Shown: one piece after another, positions 39,187 to 48,985 of the stretch
Position numbering within the stretch: position 1 is the first letter of the stretch
Layout: each line of letters begins with the position of its first letter
Source: Shewanella basaltis
GTDB lineage: Bacteria; Pseudomonadota; Gammaproteobacteria; Enterobacterales; Shewanellaceae
DNA: 64,000 bases
Reading direction: 5' to 3'
Assembly: GCF_023283885.1 (NCBI RefSeq)
Contig: NZ_JAKILA010000001.1
Location: 186,001-250,000, forward strand
Position numbers and translations under genes: made by a program
Notes under the pieces: model-generated
Databases searched by the model: none
What the model saw: the letters and a program-made list of their open reading frames with translations, nothing else
Told to the model about the DNA's origin: nothing

Positions 39187-39188
39187 TA

Positions 39189-39806
39189 ATGAGTATTGCT
39201 ATTCAAGCAGATTTACACATGGCTCATTCTCATGAGCATGAGCACCACGACACTAGCGGCAACACCTTATTCGGTTTTTGGATTTACCTAATGACCGACT
39301 GTATTTTGTTTGCCTCGGTCTTTGCCACTTACGCCGTATTGTTTATGAACACCGACGGTGGCGTGTCTGGTAAAGATATTTTTGAGCTCGACTTTGTACT
39401 TATTGAAACCGCCGCGCTATTGGTCAGTAGTATTACCTATGGCGTAGCAATGATTTGCGCTAAACACCAAAAGAAAGCGGCAACCTTAGGCTGGCTGTTA
39501 ATCACCTTTGCGTTAGGTTGTGTGTTTATTGGCATGGAAGTGTACGAATTCCACCACTTAATTGAACACGGTAATGGCCCTGATCGCAGCGCCTTTTTAT
39601 CGGCCTTTTTTGCCCTAGTCGGCATGCATGGTTTGCATGTCACCGCTGGCTTAATTTGGATGCTGATTATGATGGTTGAGGTATTAACAACCGGTTTAAC
39701 CAATCGCAGCGTGACTCGTTTGAGCTGCTTAAGTTTGTTTTGGCACTTCTTAGACATCGTTTGGGTGTGTGTGTTTACCGTTGTTTATTTGTTAGGAGCC
39801 TTGTAA
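39189..39806 (+). CDS. cyoC: Cytochrome bo3-type quinol oxidase subunit III
   Basis: A 205-residue protein with five helices, matching Cyo[25 protein letters not shown], the [11 protein letters not shown] loop, [19 protein letters not shown], and the terminal [23 protein letters not shown]. The His-rich N-terminus ([12 protein letters not shown]) is cytoplasmic. Its stop overlaps the cyoD start by one base (TAATG). Confidence 0.97.
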   Translation: MSIAIQADLHMAHSHEHEHHDTSGNTLFGFWIYLMTDCILFASVFATYAVLFMNTDGGVSGKDIFELDFVLIETAALLVSSITYGVAMICAKHQKKAATLGWLLITFALGCVFIGMEVYEFHHLIEHGNGPDRSAFLSAFFALVGMHGLHVTAGLIWMLIMMVEVLTTGLTNRSVTRLSCLSLFWHFLDIVWVCVFTVVYLLGAL

Positions 39807-40135
39807 TGAGCCATGCACATTCAAGCCATGATGTTGGCGATTTTGCGGCCAGTATCAAATCGTATGTTGTCGGTTTTGTGTTGTCGGTTGTATTAACCGC
39901 AATCCCGTTTTGGTCGGTGATGACACACCAGTTTGACCATGCCACAACGATATGGGTCGTGGTGATAACCGCCATAGTGCAAATCGTGGTGCACCTTAAA
40001 TACTTCCTCCATTTAGATTTTTCTAAAGAAGGTAAGCTCAATACATTCTCGTTCTTATTCACCGCCTTGATTATTGTCATGGTTGTGGGGTTGTCTGTGT
40101 GGATTATCTACGCAGCTAACGAATTGATGATGTAA
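39806..40135 (+). CDS. cyoD: Cytochrome bo3-type quinol oxidase subunit IV
   Basis: Small three-helix subunit of 109 residues. SYVVGFVLSVVLTAIPF, VVVITAIVQIVVHLKYFLHLD and FTALIIVMVVGLSVWIIYAANELMM match CyoD. I start at the ATG at 39806, which overlaps the cyoC stop; the longer frame lies in cyoC. It supports assembly of the CuB site. Confidence 0.96.
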   Translation: MSHAHSSHDVGDFAASIKSYVVGFVLSVVLTAIPFWSVMTHQFDHATTIWVVVITAIVQIVVHLKYFLHLDFSKEGKLNTFSFLFTALIIVMVVGLSVWIIYAANELMM

Positions 40136-40147
40136 CCCAAAGCGCTA

Positions 40148-41080
40148 ATGAATAATCAAGGTCAATCTATGTCAGCACAATTAACCTCACGCTTACGAGG
40201 ATATGTTCAGGTCACTAAACCTGGCATCATCATGGGCAATTTAATTTCTGTCGCGGGCGGTTTTTTACTCGCGGCTCAGGGCAATGTTGATGTGACCTTG
40301 ATGCTAGCCACCATGTTAGGCTTGTCTTTAGTGGTGGCGTCGGGTTGCGCAATCAATAACTGTATTGACCGCGACATCGACGCAAAAATGCAGCGCACCT
40401 GTAAACGCGTTACCGTAACAGGTGAACTGTCCATTTCATCGGTATTGATGTTTGGGTTAGGCCTTGGCGCAATTGGATTTGCTATGTTGGCAATATTTAC
40501 CAACAGCCTAGCAGTCTTGTTTGCTGCCATTGGCTATGGGGTTTATGTCGGCGTGTATAGCCTATACATGAAACGCAACTCGGTTTACGGCACCTTAGTG
40601 GGCAGTTTTTCGGGTGCTGTGCCACCGGTTGTGGGGTATTGCGCGGTGACCGGGCAAATGGACATGGGCGCAGGTATCTTGCTGCTGATGTTTAGCCTAT
40701 GGCAAATGCCTCACTCGTATGCAATTGCCATTTTTCGCTTTGACGACTACGCCGCGGCTAACATCCCGGTGTTACCCGTTGCAGAAGGCATGGCTAAAGC
40801 CAAATTGCATATTGTGTTATACATTGCCGTATTTGCCTTAGTGAGCGTATTACTGCCATTAGCCGGATACACAGGCATCGCCTTTACTGCAGTCACTTGC
40901 GCCACCAGTTTTTGGTGGTTAGCGATGGCACTTAAAGGTTACCGCCAGGACATCAATTTGCAGTCTTGGGCTCGGCAGGTATTTGGATTTTCTATTATTA
41001 CCATTACCGCATTAAGCGTAACCATGGCATTAGATTTCCAGGTTGCCGCTCAAGCGCCACTGCTGACATTAGTACCTTAA
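40148..41080 (+). CDS. cyoE: Protohaem IX farnesyltransferase (haem O synthase) of the cyo operon
   Basis: CyoE makes haem O for the bo3 enzyme. The 310-residue UbiA-family protein has about nine helices, with [19 protein letters not shown] (NxxxDxxxD) and the second loop [16 protein letters not shown], plus [19 protein letters not shown]. It differs clearly from the ctaB product in this window, so the two are not a recent duplication. The ATG at 40148 is used; a second ATG at 40169, with AAGG ahead, is as likely. Confidence 0.96.
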   Translation: MNNQGQSMSAQLTSRLRGYVQVTKPGIIMGNLISVAGGFLLAAQGNVDVTLMLATMLGLSLVVASGCAINNCIDRDIDAKMQRTCKRVTVTGELSISSVLMFGLGLGAIGFAMLAIFTNSLAVLFAAIGYGVYVGVYSLYMKRNSVYGTLVGSFSGAVPPVVGYCAVTGQMDMGAGILLLMFSLWQMPHSYAIAIFRFDDYAAANIPVLPVAEGMAKAKLHIVLYIAVFALVSVLLPLAGYTGIAFTAVTCATSFWWLAMALKGYRQDINLQSWARQVFGFSIITITALSVTMALDFQVAAQAPLLTLVP

Positions 41081-41107
41081 CCTGCCACCTCTATTTGTTT
41101 TGATACC

Positions 41108-41138
41108 AAGCCCGTAAGCCTATGCTGCGGGCTTTTTA
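41108..41138 (+). terminator. Terminator of cyoABCDE
   Basis: AAGCCCG (41108-41114) pairs with CGGGCTT (41128-41134), followed by TTT. It starts 28 bases after the cyoE stop. Confidence 0.88.
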
Positions 41139-41260
41139 TTTGATTTATCGGCAATATTGACTAGGGTTAAAGTTCATTTAAATTACCGCATGCGGTTCGG
41201 CATATACCCTAGTTCATGCGGATTGATCTTAAACCCATTCTAAAAACATAAAGGGATATT

Positions 41261-42076
41261 ATGTTTACCGCATTAACAACACTGTTGCTTACTGCCCTTA
41301 TCAATTGTGCTAGCAAACCATTGCGCTTTTGCATATTGTGCGTAGTCATGCACCTAGCACTAACGGCGCCCGTCAACGCAACAGCGCAAACATTAACCTC
41401 AAATGTTCAGCACGCATTTTTCGGCAATTGGATTATCGACACCCCAGAGCACATCACCTTACTGCAATTAAACCGCGACTTGAGCTATTTATACATCAAG
41501 CTCAACCACCTAACGCCGCATCAAAGCGTGGCCGAATGGGGCCGACTCGCTATTGCGCCTAATGGTGTGCGCTTTATGGCCAGTTATACCAATAATCCAC
41601 ACTTGGGCTTAGTGGCGTATCAAATTACCCACCCCGCACACCAAATGACACTCACAAAAAGCAATACGGCCTTACTGCTCAATGTTGATAGCAATGCTGA
41701 TAGCGTTACTGATAAACAATATCGTTATAACCGCAACACAACCCACCCCGTCTATGGCGTGTGGCACCAATTGTCGACGCCTGCTTTGACTAGCCTAATA
41801 CTGCTAAATAACGGTTATTACGCCACGGTGCATATTAACTTGCACCAAGACCCACACGCCGATGGCCACTTTACTCACTTACAATGGGGGCAATTTGAAC
41901 TGCTGGCTCAACAACTCCATTTAGCCCCGCTTTTTAATAGTCATCCACAACGCAAATCTGCGTTGCCTAGCATTATTCAAAGCGTGGCTTATTTCCCTAA
42001 TAGCCAGCAATTAGCCCTGTGGTTAAACAAAGATAAGCGAAATCTAGCTAACCATTTACTGCTTTTTAAGCAATAA
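41261..42076 (+). CDS. Secreted hypothetical protein
   Basis: Not recognised. The 271-residue product has a signal-like N-terminus with an unusually long hydrophobic region (two stretches to about residue 43, ending NATAQT), then a beta-rich domain with many His, Leu and Asn. Repeating short patterns (FFGNWIIDTPEHITLLQLNRDLSYLYIKL and VYGVWHQLSTPALTSLILLNNGYYATVHINL) suggest two copies of a lipocalin-like or beta-barrel motif. The Tyr/Trp pattern G-x-W-x10-LLxLN recurs. It is flanked by a terminator and the ompR promoter, so it is probably monocistronic. Confidence 0.65.
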   Translation: MFTALTTLLLTALINCASKPLRFCILCVVMHLALTAPVNATAQTLTSNVQHAFFGNWIIDTPEHITLLQLNRDLSYLYIKLNHLTPHQSVAEWGRLAIAPNGVRFMASYTNNPHLGLVAYQITHPAHQMTLTKSNTALLLNVDSNADSVTDKQYRYNRNTTHPVYGVWHQLSTPALTSLILLNNGYYATVHINLHQDPHADGHFTHLQWGQFELLAQQLHLAPLFNSHPQRKSALPSIIQSVAYFPNSQQLALWLNKDKRNLANHLLLFKQ

Positions 42077-42192
42077 AGCGGCCTTTACAGCTATTTAGTT
42101 ACAATTTCTGCTGCAATCAGCTATTCAAATTCAAGTGATTACACTTCATACTGAGCCATTGCTGGTATCAATTTAGTGTTAAAGGATATTTC

Positions 42193-42918
42193 ATGGGCCA
42201 AGAAACCTCTAAAATCCTCGTTGTCGATGACGACATGAGATTACGTTCATTATTAGAACGTTACCTAATTGAGCAAGGCTTCCAAGTGCGAAGTGCAGCC
42301 AATGCAGAGCAAATGGACCGCTTACTTGAGCGTGAAAATTTTCACCTGTTAGTACTCGACTTAATGCTACCCGGTGAAGATGGCCTATCGATATGTCGCC
42401 GTTTACGCCAGCAAGAAAACCCCATTCCTATTGTGATGCTCACCGCCAAAGGCGACGAAGTAGACCGCATTATTGGCCTTGAACTGGGTGCCGACGACTA
42501 CCTGCCTAAACCGTTTAATCCGCGTGAGTTATTAGCACGCATTAAAGCGGTAATGCGTCGTCAAACCATAGAAGTGCCAGGCGCGCCTGCACAGCAAGAA
42601 GAAATGATTGAGTTTGGTGAGTTTTCACTGAATTTAGCCACGCGAGAGATGTTTCATGGTGACGAAAGTATTGCCCTCACTAGCGGCGAATTTGCCGTAT
42701 TAAAAGTGTTGGTTAACCACCCACGCGAGCCATTATCGCGCGACAAGTTAATGAATCTTGCTCGCGGCCGCGACTACTCTGCCCTTGAGCGCTCTATCGA
42801 TGTACAAGTGTCTCGCCTACGCCGTTTAATTGAAAAAGATGCCGCCAACCCACGTTATATTCAAACGGTTTGGGGTTTAGGTTATGTGTTTGTACCCGAC
42901 GGCACCACACGTAAGTAA
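42193..42918 (+). CDS. ompR: Osmotic response regulator OmpR
   Basis: The 241-residue protein matches OmpR closely: receiver with DDD (VVDDDMRLRSLLERYL), phospho-acceptor Asp in LLVLDLMLPGEDGL, KP loop (DDYLPKPFNPRELLARI), and winged helix with LTSGEFAVLKVLV, SRDKLMNLARGRDYSALERSIDVQVSRLRRLIE and WGLGYVFVPDG. It is followed directly by envZ. It controls porin and envelope genes in relatives. Confidence 0.97.
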   Translation: MGQETSKILVVDDDMRLRSLLERYLIEQGFQVRSAANAEQMDRLLERENFHLLVLDLMLPGEDGLSICRRLRQQENPIPIVMLTAKGDEVDRIIGLELGADDYLPKPFNPRELLARIKAVMRRQTIEVPGAPAQQEEMIEFGEFSLNLATREMFHGDESIALTSGEFAVLKVLVNHPREPLSRDKLMNLARGRDYSALERSIDVQVSRLRRLIEKDAANPRYIQTVWGLGYVFVPDGTTRK

Positions 42919-42921
42919 TTG

Positions 42922-44265
42922 ATGGAACTTAAGTTAAAATGGTGGCAGCGCTTCTTACCTCGAAGCGCATTTAGCCAAACGGTATTACTGATTGGCAGCT
43001 TATTGCTGATTAACCAATTAGTGTCGTATTGGTCGGTTGCCGTTTACTTTATCAAACCCAGCTACGAGCAAATTAACCAACTGATTGCCCGCCAAATCAA
43101 CATATTATTTGTTGATGGCGTAGATGTGGGCCGCGAACATCTCACCATGGTGGATGCCTTAAATGCCAAAGTGCGTGACGATGGCATGACAGTTTACAAC
43201 CTTAAACAAGCTCAAGAAGCCGGGCTCGGTCAGGCCACTTATTACAGTTTTTTGTCTGAACAAATGTCGATGTATTTGGGCGGTGAAGCTGAAGTACGCT
43301 TTTCTCAGGGCGACAAACTTGATGTGTGGATAAAACCGCCACAAGCACCGAGCTTATGGATTAAAGTACCACTGACCAGCATTAACGAGTCTGACTTATC
43401 GCCATTAACCTTGTATTTACTGGTCATCGGTGCGCTCAGTGTCGCCGGCGGCTGGTTATTTGCCCGCAGACAAAACAGGCCATTAAAACGCTTACAAAAA
43501 GCGGCCGTTGCAGTATCGCAAGGCGACTTTCCACCCACATTACCCTTGAGTGGCTCCACTGAGATTGTTGAAGTAACCCATGCGTTTAACCAAATGGCGC
43601 ATAGCATGAAACAGCTTGAGCAAGACCGCGCCTTATTAATGGCTGGTATCTCTCACGACCTACGCACGCCATTGACTCGCATTCGCTTAGCATCTGAAAT
43701 GATGGTCGAAGAAGACCAATATTTAAAAGAAGGCATAGTCACCGACATTGAAGACATGGATGCCATTATTAACCAATTTATTGCCTATATTCGTAACGAT
43801 CGTGAGGGTGTGCGCGAGCCAGATCAAATTAACCGCTTAATCCAAGAAATTAGCCAACAAGAGTCGCACCGGGATGGAACCATCGAGTTGTCGCTCGGCA
43901 ATTGCCCCGACATTGCCATGAACAGCGTGGCGATTAAACGTGTACTGAGCAACCTGGTCGAAAACGCGTTTCGGTACGGTAACGGCTGGATAAAAATAAG
44001 CTCTTATCATCAAAGCAATGCAGTGTGCTTTACGGTTGAGGATAACGGCCCAGGTATTGACGAAACTAAGGTTGAGCAATTATTTCAACCTTTTACTCAA
44101 GGTGATTCGGCGCGCGGCAGTGTCGGCTCTGGCTTAGGGCTGGCGATTATTAAGCGAATTATTGACCGCCACCATGGCAAAGTGAAACTGTCGAACCGCC
44201 CCCAAGGCGGCTTAAAAGCGCAAGTGTGGTTGCCATTAATGGACACGAAGATCACCGACAATTAA
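42922..44265 (+). CDS. envZ: Osmosensor histidine kinase EnvZ
   Basis: The 447-residue kinase has two membrane helices (~18-38 and ~155-178), a periplasmic domain of ~115 residues, a HAMP linker ([21 protein letters not shown]), the H box [18 protein letters not shown] with the phospho-acceptor His, N box ([12 protein letters not shown]) and G boxes ([22 protein letters not shown]). The start codon is TTG 42919 or ATG 42922; I prefer ATG. It phosphorylates OmpR, encoded immediately upstream. Confidence 0.96.
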   Translation: MELKLKWWQRFLPRSAFSQTVLLIGSLLLINQLVSYWSVAVYFIKPSYEQINQLIARQINILFVDGVDVGREHLTMVDALNAKVRDDGMTVYNLKQAQEAGLGQATYYSFLSEQMSMYLGGEAEVRFSQGDKLDVWIKPPQAPSLWIKVPLTSINESDLSPLTLYLLVIGALSVAGGWLFARRQNRPLKRLQKAAVAVSQGDFPPTLPLSGSTEIVEVTHAFNQMAHSMKQLEQDRALLMAGISHDLRTPLTRIRLASEMMVEEDQYLKEGIVTDIEDMDAIINQFIAYIRNDREGVREPDQINRLIQEISQQESHRDGTIELSLGNCPDIAMNSVAIKRVLSNLVENAFRYGNGWIKISSYHQSNAVCFTVEDNGPGIDETKVEQLFQPFTQGDSARGSVGSGLGLAIIKRIIDRHHGKVKLSNRPQGGLKAQVWLPLMDTKITDN

Positions 44266-44350
44266 TGTTAACCAGATGCTGCTGATGGGGTATATGACTA
44301 AGAGATGACATCTGATGGATTATCAACCATCAAATTGCACTATTTAACAC

Positions 44351-44497
44351 TTAGCTACCACACTTTTGCCTTTTATTGCTTTTGCCACCACCAACAAAAA
44401 CCTCAACCAACATACTGATAAATAAGACAAATAAACCGAAACTCATTATTAAGCAATAAGTCTTACCCCACACGATAAACTGTAACATTGGTGCCAT
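44351..44497 (-). CDS. Small single-pass membrane protein
   Basis: A 48-residue frame beginning [16 protein letters not shown] with one strong membrane helix (about residues 16-36, [21 protein letters not shown]) and a basic, Cys-containing tail ([10 protein letters not shown]). The ATG at 44497 has a TGAG site 6-7 bases ahead. It lies between envZ and the chemotaxis receptor, antisense to neither, with its start 37 bases from the divergent receptor start. The codon pattern and helix look real, but I do not know a family. Confidence 0.5.
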   Translation of the reverse strand: MAPMLQFIVWGKTYCLIMSFGLFVLFISMLVEVFVGGGKSNKRQKCGS

Positions 44498-44534
44498 AAA
44501 ATACTCACAATGGAAATTGTTTGAGTTTTTATTG

Positions 44535-46490
44535 ATGAAAATATCAACGTTATCGCTAGGAGCATCGGGGTTATTACTTCTCCTCGCAGCGTCGCTTGCT
44601 GCCACCGTACTGTGGAGCAATCAGCAGCGGCAAGTGAGTGAACAACTCAACCAAAGTTTGCAACGTATTCAGCATACATTTCAATATGATGTACGCCGTA
44701 ATATCGACAAATATTTGCAAACAGGCCAAAGCAATTATCTCGAGCAAGCCCGCACAGACATCAATAATATTACCGACAGTATCAGCACACTACAGCAAGC
44801 TCATCCACAACTCGACAGTGCCTCGCTAACCCAATTAATGGTGCAGCTCACACAAGATTTAGACACAAAATATCGCGCTGCGGGTAAGTTAGCTGGTAAT
44901 CCGCGTCAATTATTGGCGTTTGCAGAGTCAGAGATGCTCAGTTACAGCCGCAGTTTAAGCCGTTACGCACAATCGGCGCCGCAAGATAATAGCGTGGCAC
45001 AACAATATCTTGCCCTCAGCACAGAATTACCCAGCATGGTGTATCAGTTATCGCAGCTCACTCAAGCCCTATTAATTGATAAAGATACGCGAGTTAGCAA
45101 TAGCGTCACGTTTACCATTGGCGCGTTAAACACCTGGCACGACCAATTACAACAACTGCCTTTACTGGGGATTTATCGCACTGAAGAAGTCGACGAATTT
45201 GCCCTAGGTGACGATGAGCCAGAGCAAATCGAAATTGGCGAAACACCTCGAGCAGAACTGCTGAGCTTAAGCCAGCGCTACAGCAAAGAAGTCAGCAACA
45301 CTGAGGCCATGCTTAACGAAAATCAGGCGGTACAAACAGCGCTGATTAATGCCACCAGCCAAGTAGAGCAACAACTGGTAGCCCTAGCCGAGATACAAAA
45401 CCAAACAGACCAGCAATTAAAGCTCAACTTGCAGTGGTTATTGTATGGCATGGTCGGCGTGCTAGCGTTATTTGCCGTTTGTTACCTTATTTTGCAACAG
45501 CGTCGTGTTGTCACGCCGCTAAGGCGCTTAAATCGAGCCTTTTCAATGCTGAGCGAATCCAATCAACGTGAACCTTTAGCGGTGACCAGCCAATGTGAAA
45601 CCGGCCAAATTGCCGCGCATTTTAATCGATTACTACAGCGGTTTGAGCAAGAAGACGAGCAGCAAAAACACAATATGGCTGCGGTGTCGCAATCATTAAG
45701 TGAGTTAGTGTCACGTATTGGTTCGCTGTCTAACAGCACTCAAAAAACTCAAGACGTGGTACAACAAGCGCAGGGGCAAACCACTGATTTAATTGAATTA
45801 GCAAACCAAGTAAACCAGTCGTCTAGTGAATTAACCGACCGTGCCCAACAAACCATGACAGACATGTTAGCCAGCCAGCATGAAGCTCAGGGCGTATTAA
45901 CAGCAACCGAACATACATTGGCAACAGTAAACCAATGTAATCAATCACTTAATCAACTTAGCACCTCGGTGAATGATGCCGCTAAAATTGTGGATGTCAT
46001 CGGTAACATTGCCGACCAAACCAATTTACTGGCCTTAAATGCGGCCATTGAAGCGGCCAGAGCGGGCGAGCAAGGTCGCGGCTTTGCGGTTGTGGCTGAC
46101 GAGGTGCGTAACTTATCCCATCGCACCCAGTTGTCGCTCAAAGATATTATGGCGATATTAACTCAGCTCACCACGTCTAACACAGCACTAAGCACCAGTG
46201 TAAATGACATTAGCGCCGCGTCTGAACAACAAAAGGTACGCGCCCAAAGCCTGCTCACGGTGGCCAAACAGGTACAACAACAAGCCAGTGCCATGGCCAA
46301 CAGCGCCAGCCAAGGCAGCGAACACGCTAAGCAGCAAGTGCATTATCTTGATGAGTTTGTCGCAGCAATGGACAGCTTAATGCAACGCGCAAAAGATGCT
46401 TTTGAACAAAGTGAAACCATCGCACTTGAAGTGAGCAACAGCGTTAACAATATTGAACAAAACCTCGGGATCGGCGAAGCCAAAGCGTAG
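44535..46490 (+). CDS. Methyl-accepting chemotaxis protein
   Basis: The 651-residue receptor has an N-terminal helix (~6-25), a long periplasmic helical sensor with many Gln (to ~residue 300), a second helix (~302-325), a HAMP-like linker ([17 protein letters not shown]) and a cytoplasmic signalling domain. The hairpin tip ([22 protein letters not shown], then [12 protein letters not shown]) is canonical. It should bind CheA/CheW. The ligand is unknown. The ATG at 44535 is preferred over a TTG at 44517. Confidence 0.94.
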   Translation: MKISTLSLGASGLLLLLAASLAATVLWSNQQRQVSEQLNQSLQRIQHTFQYDVRRNIDKYLQTGQSNYLEQARTDINNITDSISTLQQAHPQLDSASLTQLMVQLTQDLDTKYRAAGKLAGNPRQLLAFAESEMLSYSRSLSRYAQSAPQDNSVAQQYLALSTELPSMVYQLSQLTQALLIDKDTRVSNSVTFTIGALNTWHDQLQQLPLLGIYRTEEVDEFALGDDEPEQIEIGETPRAELLSLSQRYSKEVSNTEAMLNENQAVQTALINATSQVEQQLVALAEIQNQTDQQLKLNLQWLLYGMVGVLALFAVCYLILQQRRVVTPLRRLNRAFSMLSESNQREPLAVTSQCETGQIAAHFNRLLQRFEQEDEQQKHNMAAVSQSLSELVSRIGSLSNSTQKTQDVVQQAQGQTTDLIELANQVNQSSSELTDRAQQTMTDMLASQHEAQGVLTATEHTLATVNQCNQSLNQLSTSVNDAAKIVDVIGNIADQTNLLALNAAIEAARAGEQGRGFAVVADEVRNLSHRTQLSLKDIMAILTQLTTSNTALSTSVNDISAASEQQKVRAQSLLTVAKQVQQQASAMANSASQGSEHAKQQVHYLDEFVAAMDSLMQRAKDAFEQSETIALEVSNSVNNIEQNLGIGEAKA

Positions 46491-46502
46491 ACTCTTTTTT
46501 CT

Positions 46503-46533
46503 ATAAAAATGGGCGCCACATTAGGCGCCCATT
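46503..46533 (-). terminator. Terminator of the peroxiredoxin gene
   Basis: AATGGGCGCC (46508-46517) and GGCGCCCATT (46524-46533) form a perfect 10-bp stem with a 6-base loop. On the - strand the stem runs into TTTTTA, so it mainly serves the peroxiredoxin; it may also stop the converging receptor transcript. Confidence 0.88.
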
Positions 46534-46560
46534 GTTAATTCAAACGAGTTGAAACCTGGC

Positions 46561-47040
46561 TTACAGTGCAGCCATTACCGCTTCTGCAGTGCTCACTTCA
46601 AATGATTTTGGCGCTTCAACATTCAATAATGTCACTACGCCGTTATCGATAATCATCGCGTAACGTTGTGAACGAATACCGCCAAAACCTGCGGTGTCCA
46701 TTTCTAGGCCGAGCGCTTTAGTAAAGCTGGCATCGCCGTCGGCTAGCATCATTAATTCAGAGGCATTTTGTGCTTCGCCCCATGCTTTCATAACAAATGC
46801 ATCGTTTACCGACACGCACGCGATAAGGTCAACACCTTTGGCTTTAAACTCATCGGCCTGTACCACAAAGCCAGGTAAGTGAGCTTCTGAACAGGTTGGC
46901 GTAAAGGCACCTGGTACGGCAAATAATACCACTTTTTTACCCGCAAATAATTCTGTTACATCGTGGTTCACCATACCGTCTTTTGTCAGTTGGCTTAATG
47001 TAGCTTTTGGTAGAGATTGTCCTTTAGCGATCATAATCAT
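46561..47040 (-). CDS. Prx5-type peroxiredoxin
   Basis: The 159-residue thioredoxin-fold protein reduces peroxides. The peroxidatic Cys lies in VPGAFTPTCSEAHLPGFV (about residue 49), the Prx5/PMP20 signature, and RSQRYAMIIDNGVV is the conserved Arg strand. Reducing partner (glutathione/glutaredoxin) is not encoded here. Two starts six bases apart (47040, 47034) are both possible after AAGGAAAT. It is 24 bases downstream of a DUF2937 gene on the same strand. Confidence 0.95.
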   Translation of the reverse strand: MIMIAKGQSLPKATLSQLTKDGMVNHDVTELFAGKKVVLFAVPGAFTPTCSEAHLPGFVVQADEFKAKGVDLIACVSVNDAFVMKAWGEAQNASELMMLADGDASFTKALGLEMDTAGFGGIRSQRYAMIIDNGVVTLLNVEAPKSFEVSTAEAVMAAL

Positions 47041-47064
47041 ATTTCCTTAGGGTGAATAAATAGG

Positions 47065-47577
47065 TTATTTGGGCGCCAATACTTTACGGCAGCCTACATA
47101 CAAAATAGATAATACTGACTCACATAAAATGGCGATCAACAGCCCAAGTAACATGCCGATGGCAATGGCTTCGGGCTTTAATAAAATCACATGCGAATAG
47201 TTTTTCCACACTTCAGCTTGAATGTCTGTTTGCGGTGCAAAAATCAACTGCTGATATGGGCTGTAACTGTGTTGACGAAAGCGCGTTAATGCGTCGGTTA
47301 GCGCCACATAACGTTGATAAATTGATTCAATACTTTCGCCACCGGCACTGAAAACCGGATCATTATTTTGACGATAATGGCGAATAAGCTTGCTGATATC
47401 ACCCGCAAAAAAGCGGTCGGCGTCATGCTGAAACTCGGCCAAACTTTGTTTGGCTTCTAGTTGGTGAGCTTCTAAACGCTGACCATATTGATCGACAAAA
47501 CCAGGAACTTGAATACCAATCAATACGCCACAAACAAACAACACTAAGCGCAGATAATCCATTAAATGTTTAATCAT
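47065..47577 (-). CDS. DUF2937-family membrane protein
   Basis: The 170-residue protein has an N-terminal helix (LRLVLFVCGVLIGIQVPGFVDQYGQRL), a ~90-residue periplasmic coiled region (HQLEAKQSLAEFQHDADRFF, then SIESIYQRYVALTDALTRFR), and a C-terminal helix (AIAIGMLLGLLIAILCESVLSILYVG). GIQVPGFVDQYGQR is what I recall from DUF2937, function unknown. It probably shares a transcript with the peroxiredoxin. Confidence 0.78.
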   Translation of the reverse strand: MIKHLMDYLRLVLFVCGVLIGIQVPGFVDQYGQRLEAHQLEAKQSLAEFQHDADRFFAGDISKLIRHYRQNNDPVFSAGGESIESIYQRYVALTDALTRFRQHSYSPYQQLIFAPQTDIQAEVWKNYSHVILLKPEAIAIGMLLGLLIAILCESVLSILYVGCRKVLAPK

Positions 47578-47954
47578 GATGTCATCGGCTAAGATAGAGA
47601 GAAATTCACAAACGCCACAATATCACCAATCAGTAAACTACGCATCCTCTGTATCGATAAGTAAACTGATGTTAATTTACGGTCCAGATTATACCATTGC
47701 GCATTAATAAGTGACCACTCAGAATGCGTCCAGCGGTTTTTGATTAAGGCGTCGCTATGTCGTCATGGTGGTTCCCTTTCAAATAGCGAGAACGTAAAGC
47801 AAAAGCGGCTGGGGCATTCCTTTTAGGCGAGTGTTAAAAAGGCTTACACTGCGTTGCATGACGTCGAAAGAGAATCACTATTCATTCAGTCATTCGCCTT
47901 GTTTAAGCCCTTTTAAATTCTCGCAAAGAGAACACTTACTAACGCGCAATGGTA
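47578..47954. other. Intergenic region with a large imperfect palindrome
   Basis: The 377-base gap holds the promoter of the DUF2937/peroxiredoxin pair (about 47580-47700, - strand) and the palindromic repeat at 47813-47935 described separately. I see no gene. Confidence 0.5.
47813..47935. repeat. Imperfect palindromic repeat related to the 194-bp elements
   Basis: Left arm (GCGAGTGTTAAAAAGGCTTA from 47827, then CACTGCGTTGCATGAC) pairs with the right arm whose inverse reads GCGAGAATTTAAAAGGGCTT and then AAACAAGGCGAATGAC. The outer parts (ATTCCTTTT / inverse of AAAGAGAAC) match more weakly. ACTGCGTTG followed by GAC and, in the other arm, ATTCGCCTTGTT are also in the same order in the three miniature elements, so this is probably a diverged cousin. 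It lacks the ACCTGAG ends. Confidence 0.65.
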
Positions 47955-48836
47955 TTACAAGGTTAATCTGGGCTGAATAAACTCAATAAAGGCTGAAATA
48001 CGGCGCGCCACAGTAGATGATTTGTAATACATGGCATTTACTTGCTCGCGGTCGCTGCCAGTGATTTTGTCATGATTAAGCAAGGTAACCAATCGCCCTG
48101 CGGCTAAATCGTCGTTAATCATAAAACCAGACAAACACGCAATACCATTACCGCTTAATGCCAATTGGCGCAGCGTTTCACCATTACTGCTACTCATCGT
48201 TGGTGTCATTACCTCACTACCTTTTAACGGCCAGCGGTTAAGCACCTTTGGCTCGGTAAACCCTAACAACTCATGGCTGCCTAAGTCGGCCACTTTTTGC
48301 GGCGCGCCTCGACGGGCAATATAGGCTGGCGAGGCGACGATATGTAAAGCACTTTTGCCTAATGGTCTAGCGTACAAGGTAGAGTCGTTTAATTTACCGA
48401 TACGAATGGCGACATCTGTGCGTTTTTCCAATAAGTCGACATACCCTTCATTTGAAGTGAGCTCGAGCATAATGTCTGGATACGCTTGCCTAAAATCATG
48501 CATGAGCGGCACCAGTTGATGAAACACAAATGGGCTTGCTGCATCGACACGCAATCGCCCTTGCGGTAACTCACCTCGCTTAACTAACTCGTCTTCTGCC
48601 CGTTGTAATTGCAGTAAGCCCGTTCTTACCGACTCCACAAATTGCCTGCCTTCGTCGGTCAGTTCAATACGCCGAGTGGTGCGGTTTAATATGGTGACCC
48701 CGAGTTGCTGCTCGATTTTACTGACGGCGCGCGATACGCGAGCCACCTGAATATTTAACGTATCAGCCGCCGCAGAAAAGCCGCCACTGTCGACCACAGT
48801 TAATAAAATATCAAGATCATCTGAGCGAGTCAGCAT
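47955..48836 (-). CDS. LysR-family transcriptional regulator
   Basis: The 293-residue regulator has an N-terminal winged helix (DDLDILLTVVDSGGFSAAADTLNIQVARVSRAVSKIEQQLGVTILNRTTRRIELTDEG) and a substrate-binding domain (GRLRVDAASPFVFHQLVPLM). Closest in feel to the YafC/DmlR group. It is divergent from the MFS gene, 149 bases between starts, so it probably controls that exporter and itself. Confidence 0.92.
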   Translation of the reverse strand: MLTRSDDLDILLTVVDSGGFSAAADTLNIQVARVSRAVSKIEQQLGVTILNRTTRRIELTDEGRQFVESVRTGLLQLQRAEDELVKRGELPQGRLRVDAASPFVFHQLVPLMHDFRQAYPDIMLELTSNEGYVDLLEKRTDVAIRIGKLNDSTLYARPLGKSALHIVASPAYIARRGAPQKVADLGSHELLGFTEPKVLNRWPLKGSEVMTPTMSSSNGETLRQLALSGNGIACLSGFMINDDLAAGRLVTLLNHDKITGSDREQVNAMYYKSSTVARRISAFIEFIQPRLTL

Positions 48837-48985
48837 GTACGCCTCGGGTTAATACACGGTCTAATTACCTTTATTTTACACAAAAGTCATTTGCTAAAGA
48901 CACTGTTTTTTACAACACACTTACCGTGAATAATAGCCAGCATTAAGCAACACCCATCCATATTATTTACACCGAGGAACACATC

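Noticed and set aside
36146..41080. cyo operon as a horizontally acquired island
   Set aside because: Base and codon use look like the rest of the window, and no mobile element or tRNA flanks it.
44266..44350. Inverted repeat TGATGG/CCATCA after envZ as a terminator
   Set aside because: Short stem, no T run; not enough to call.
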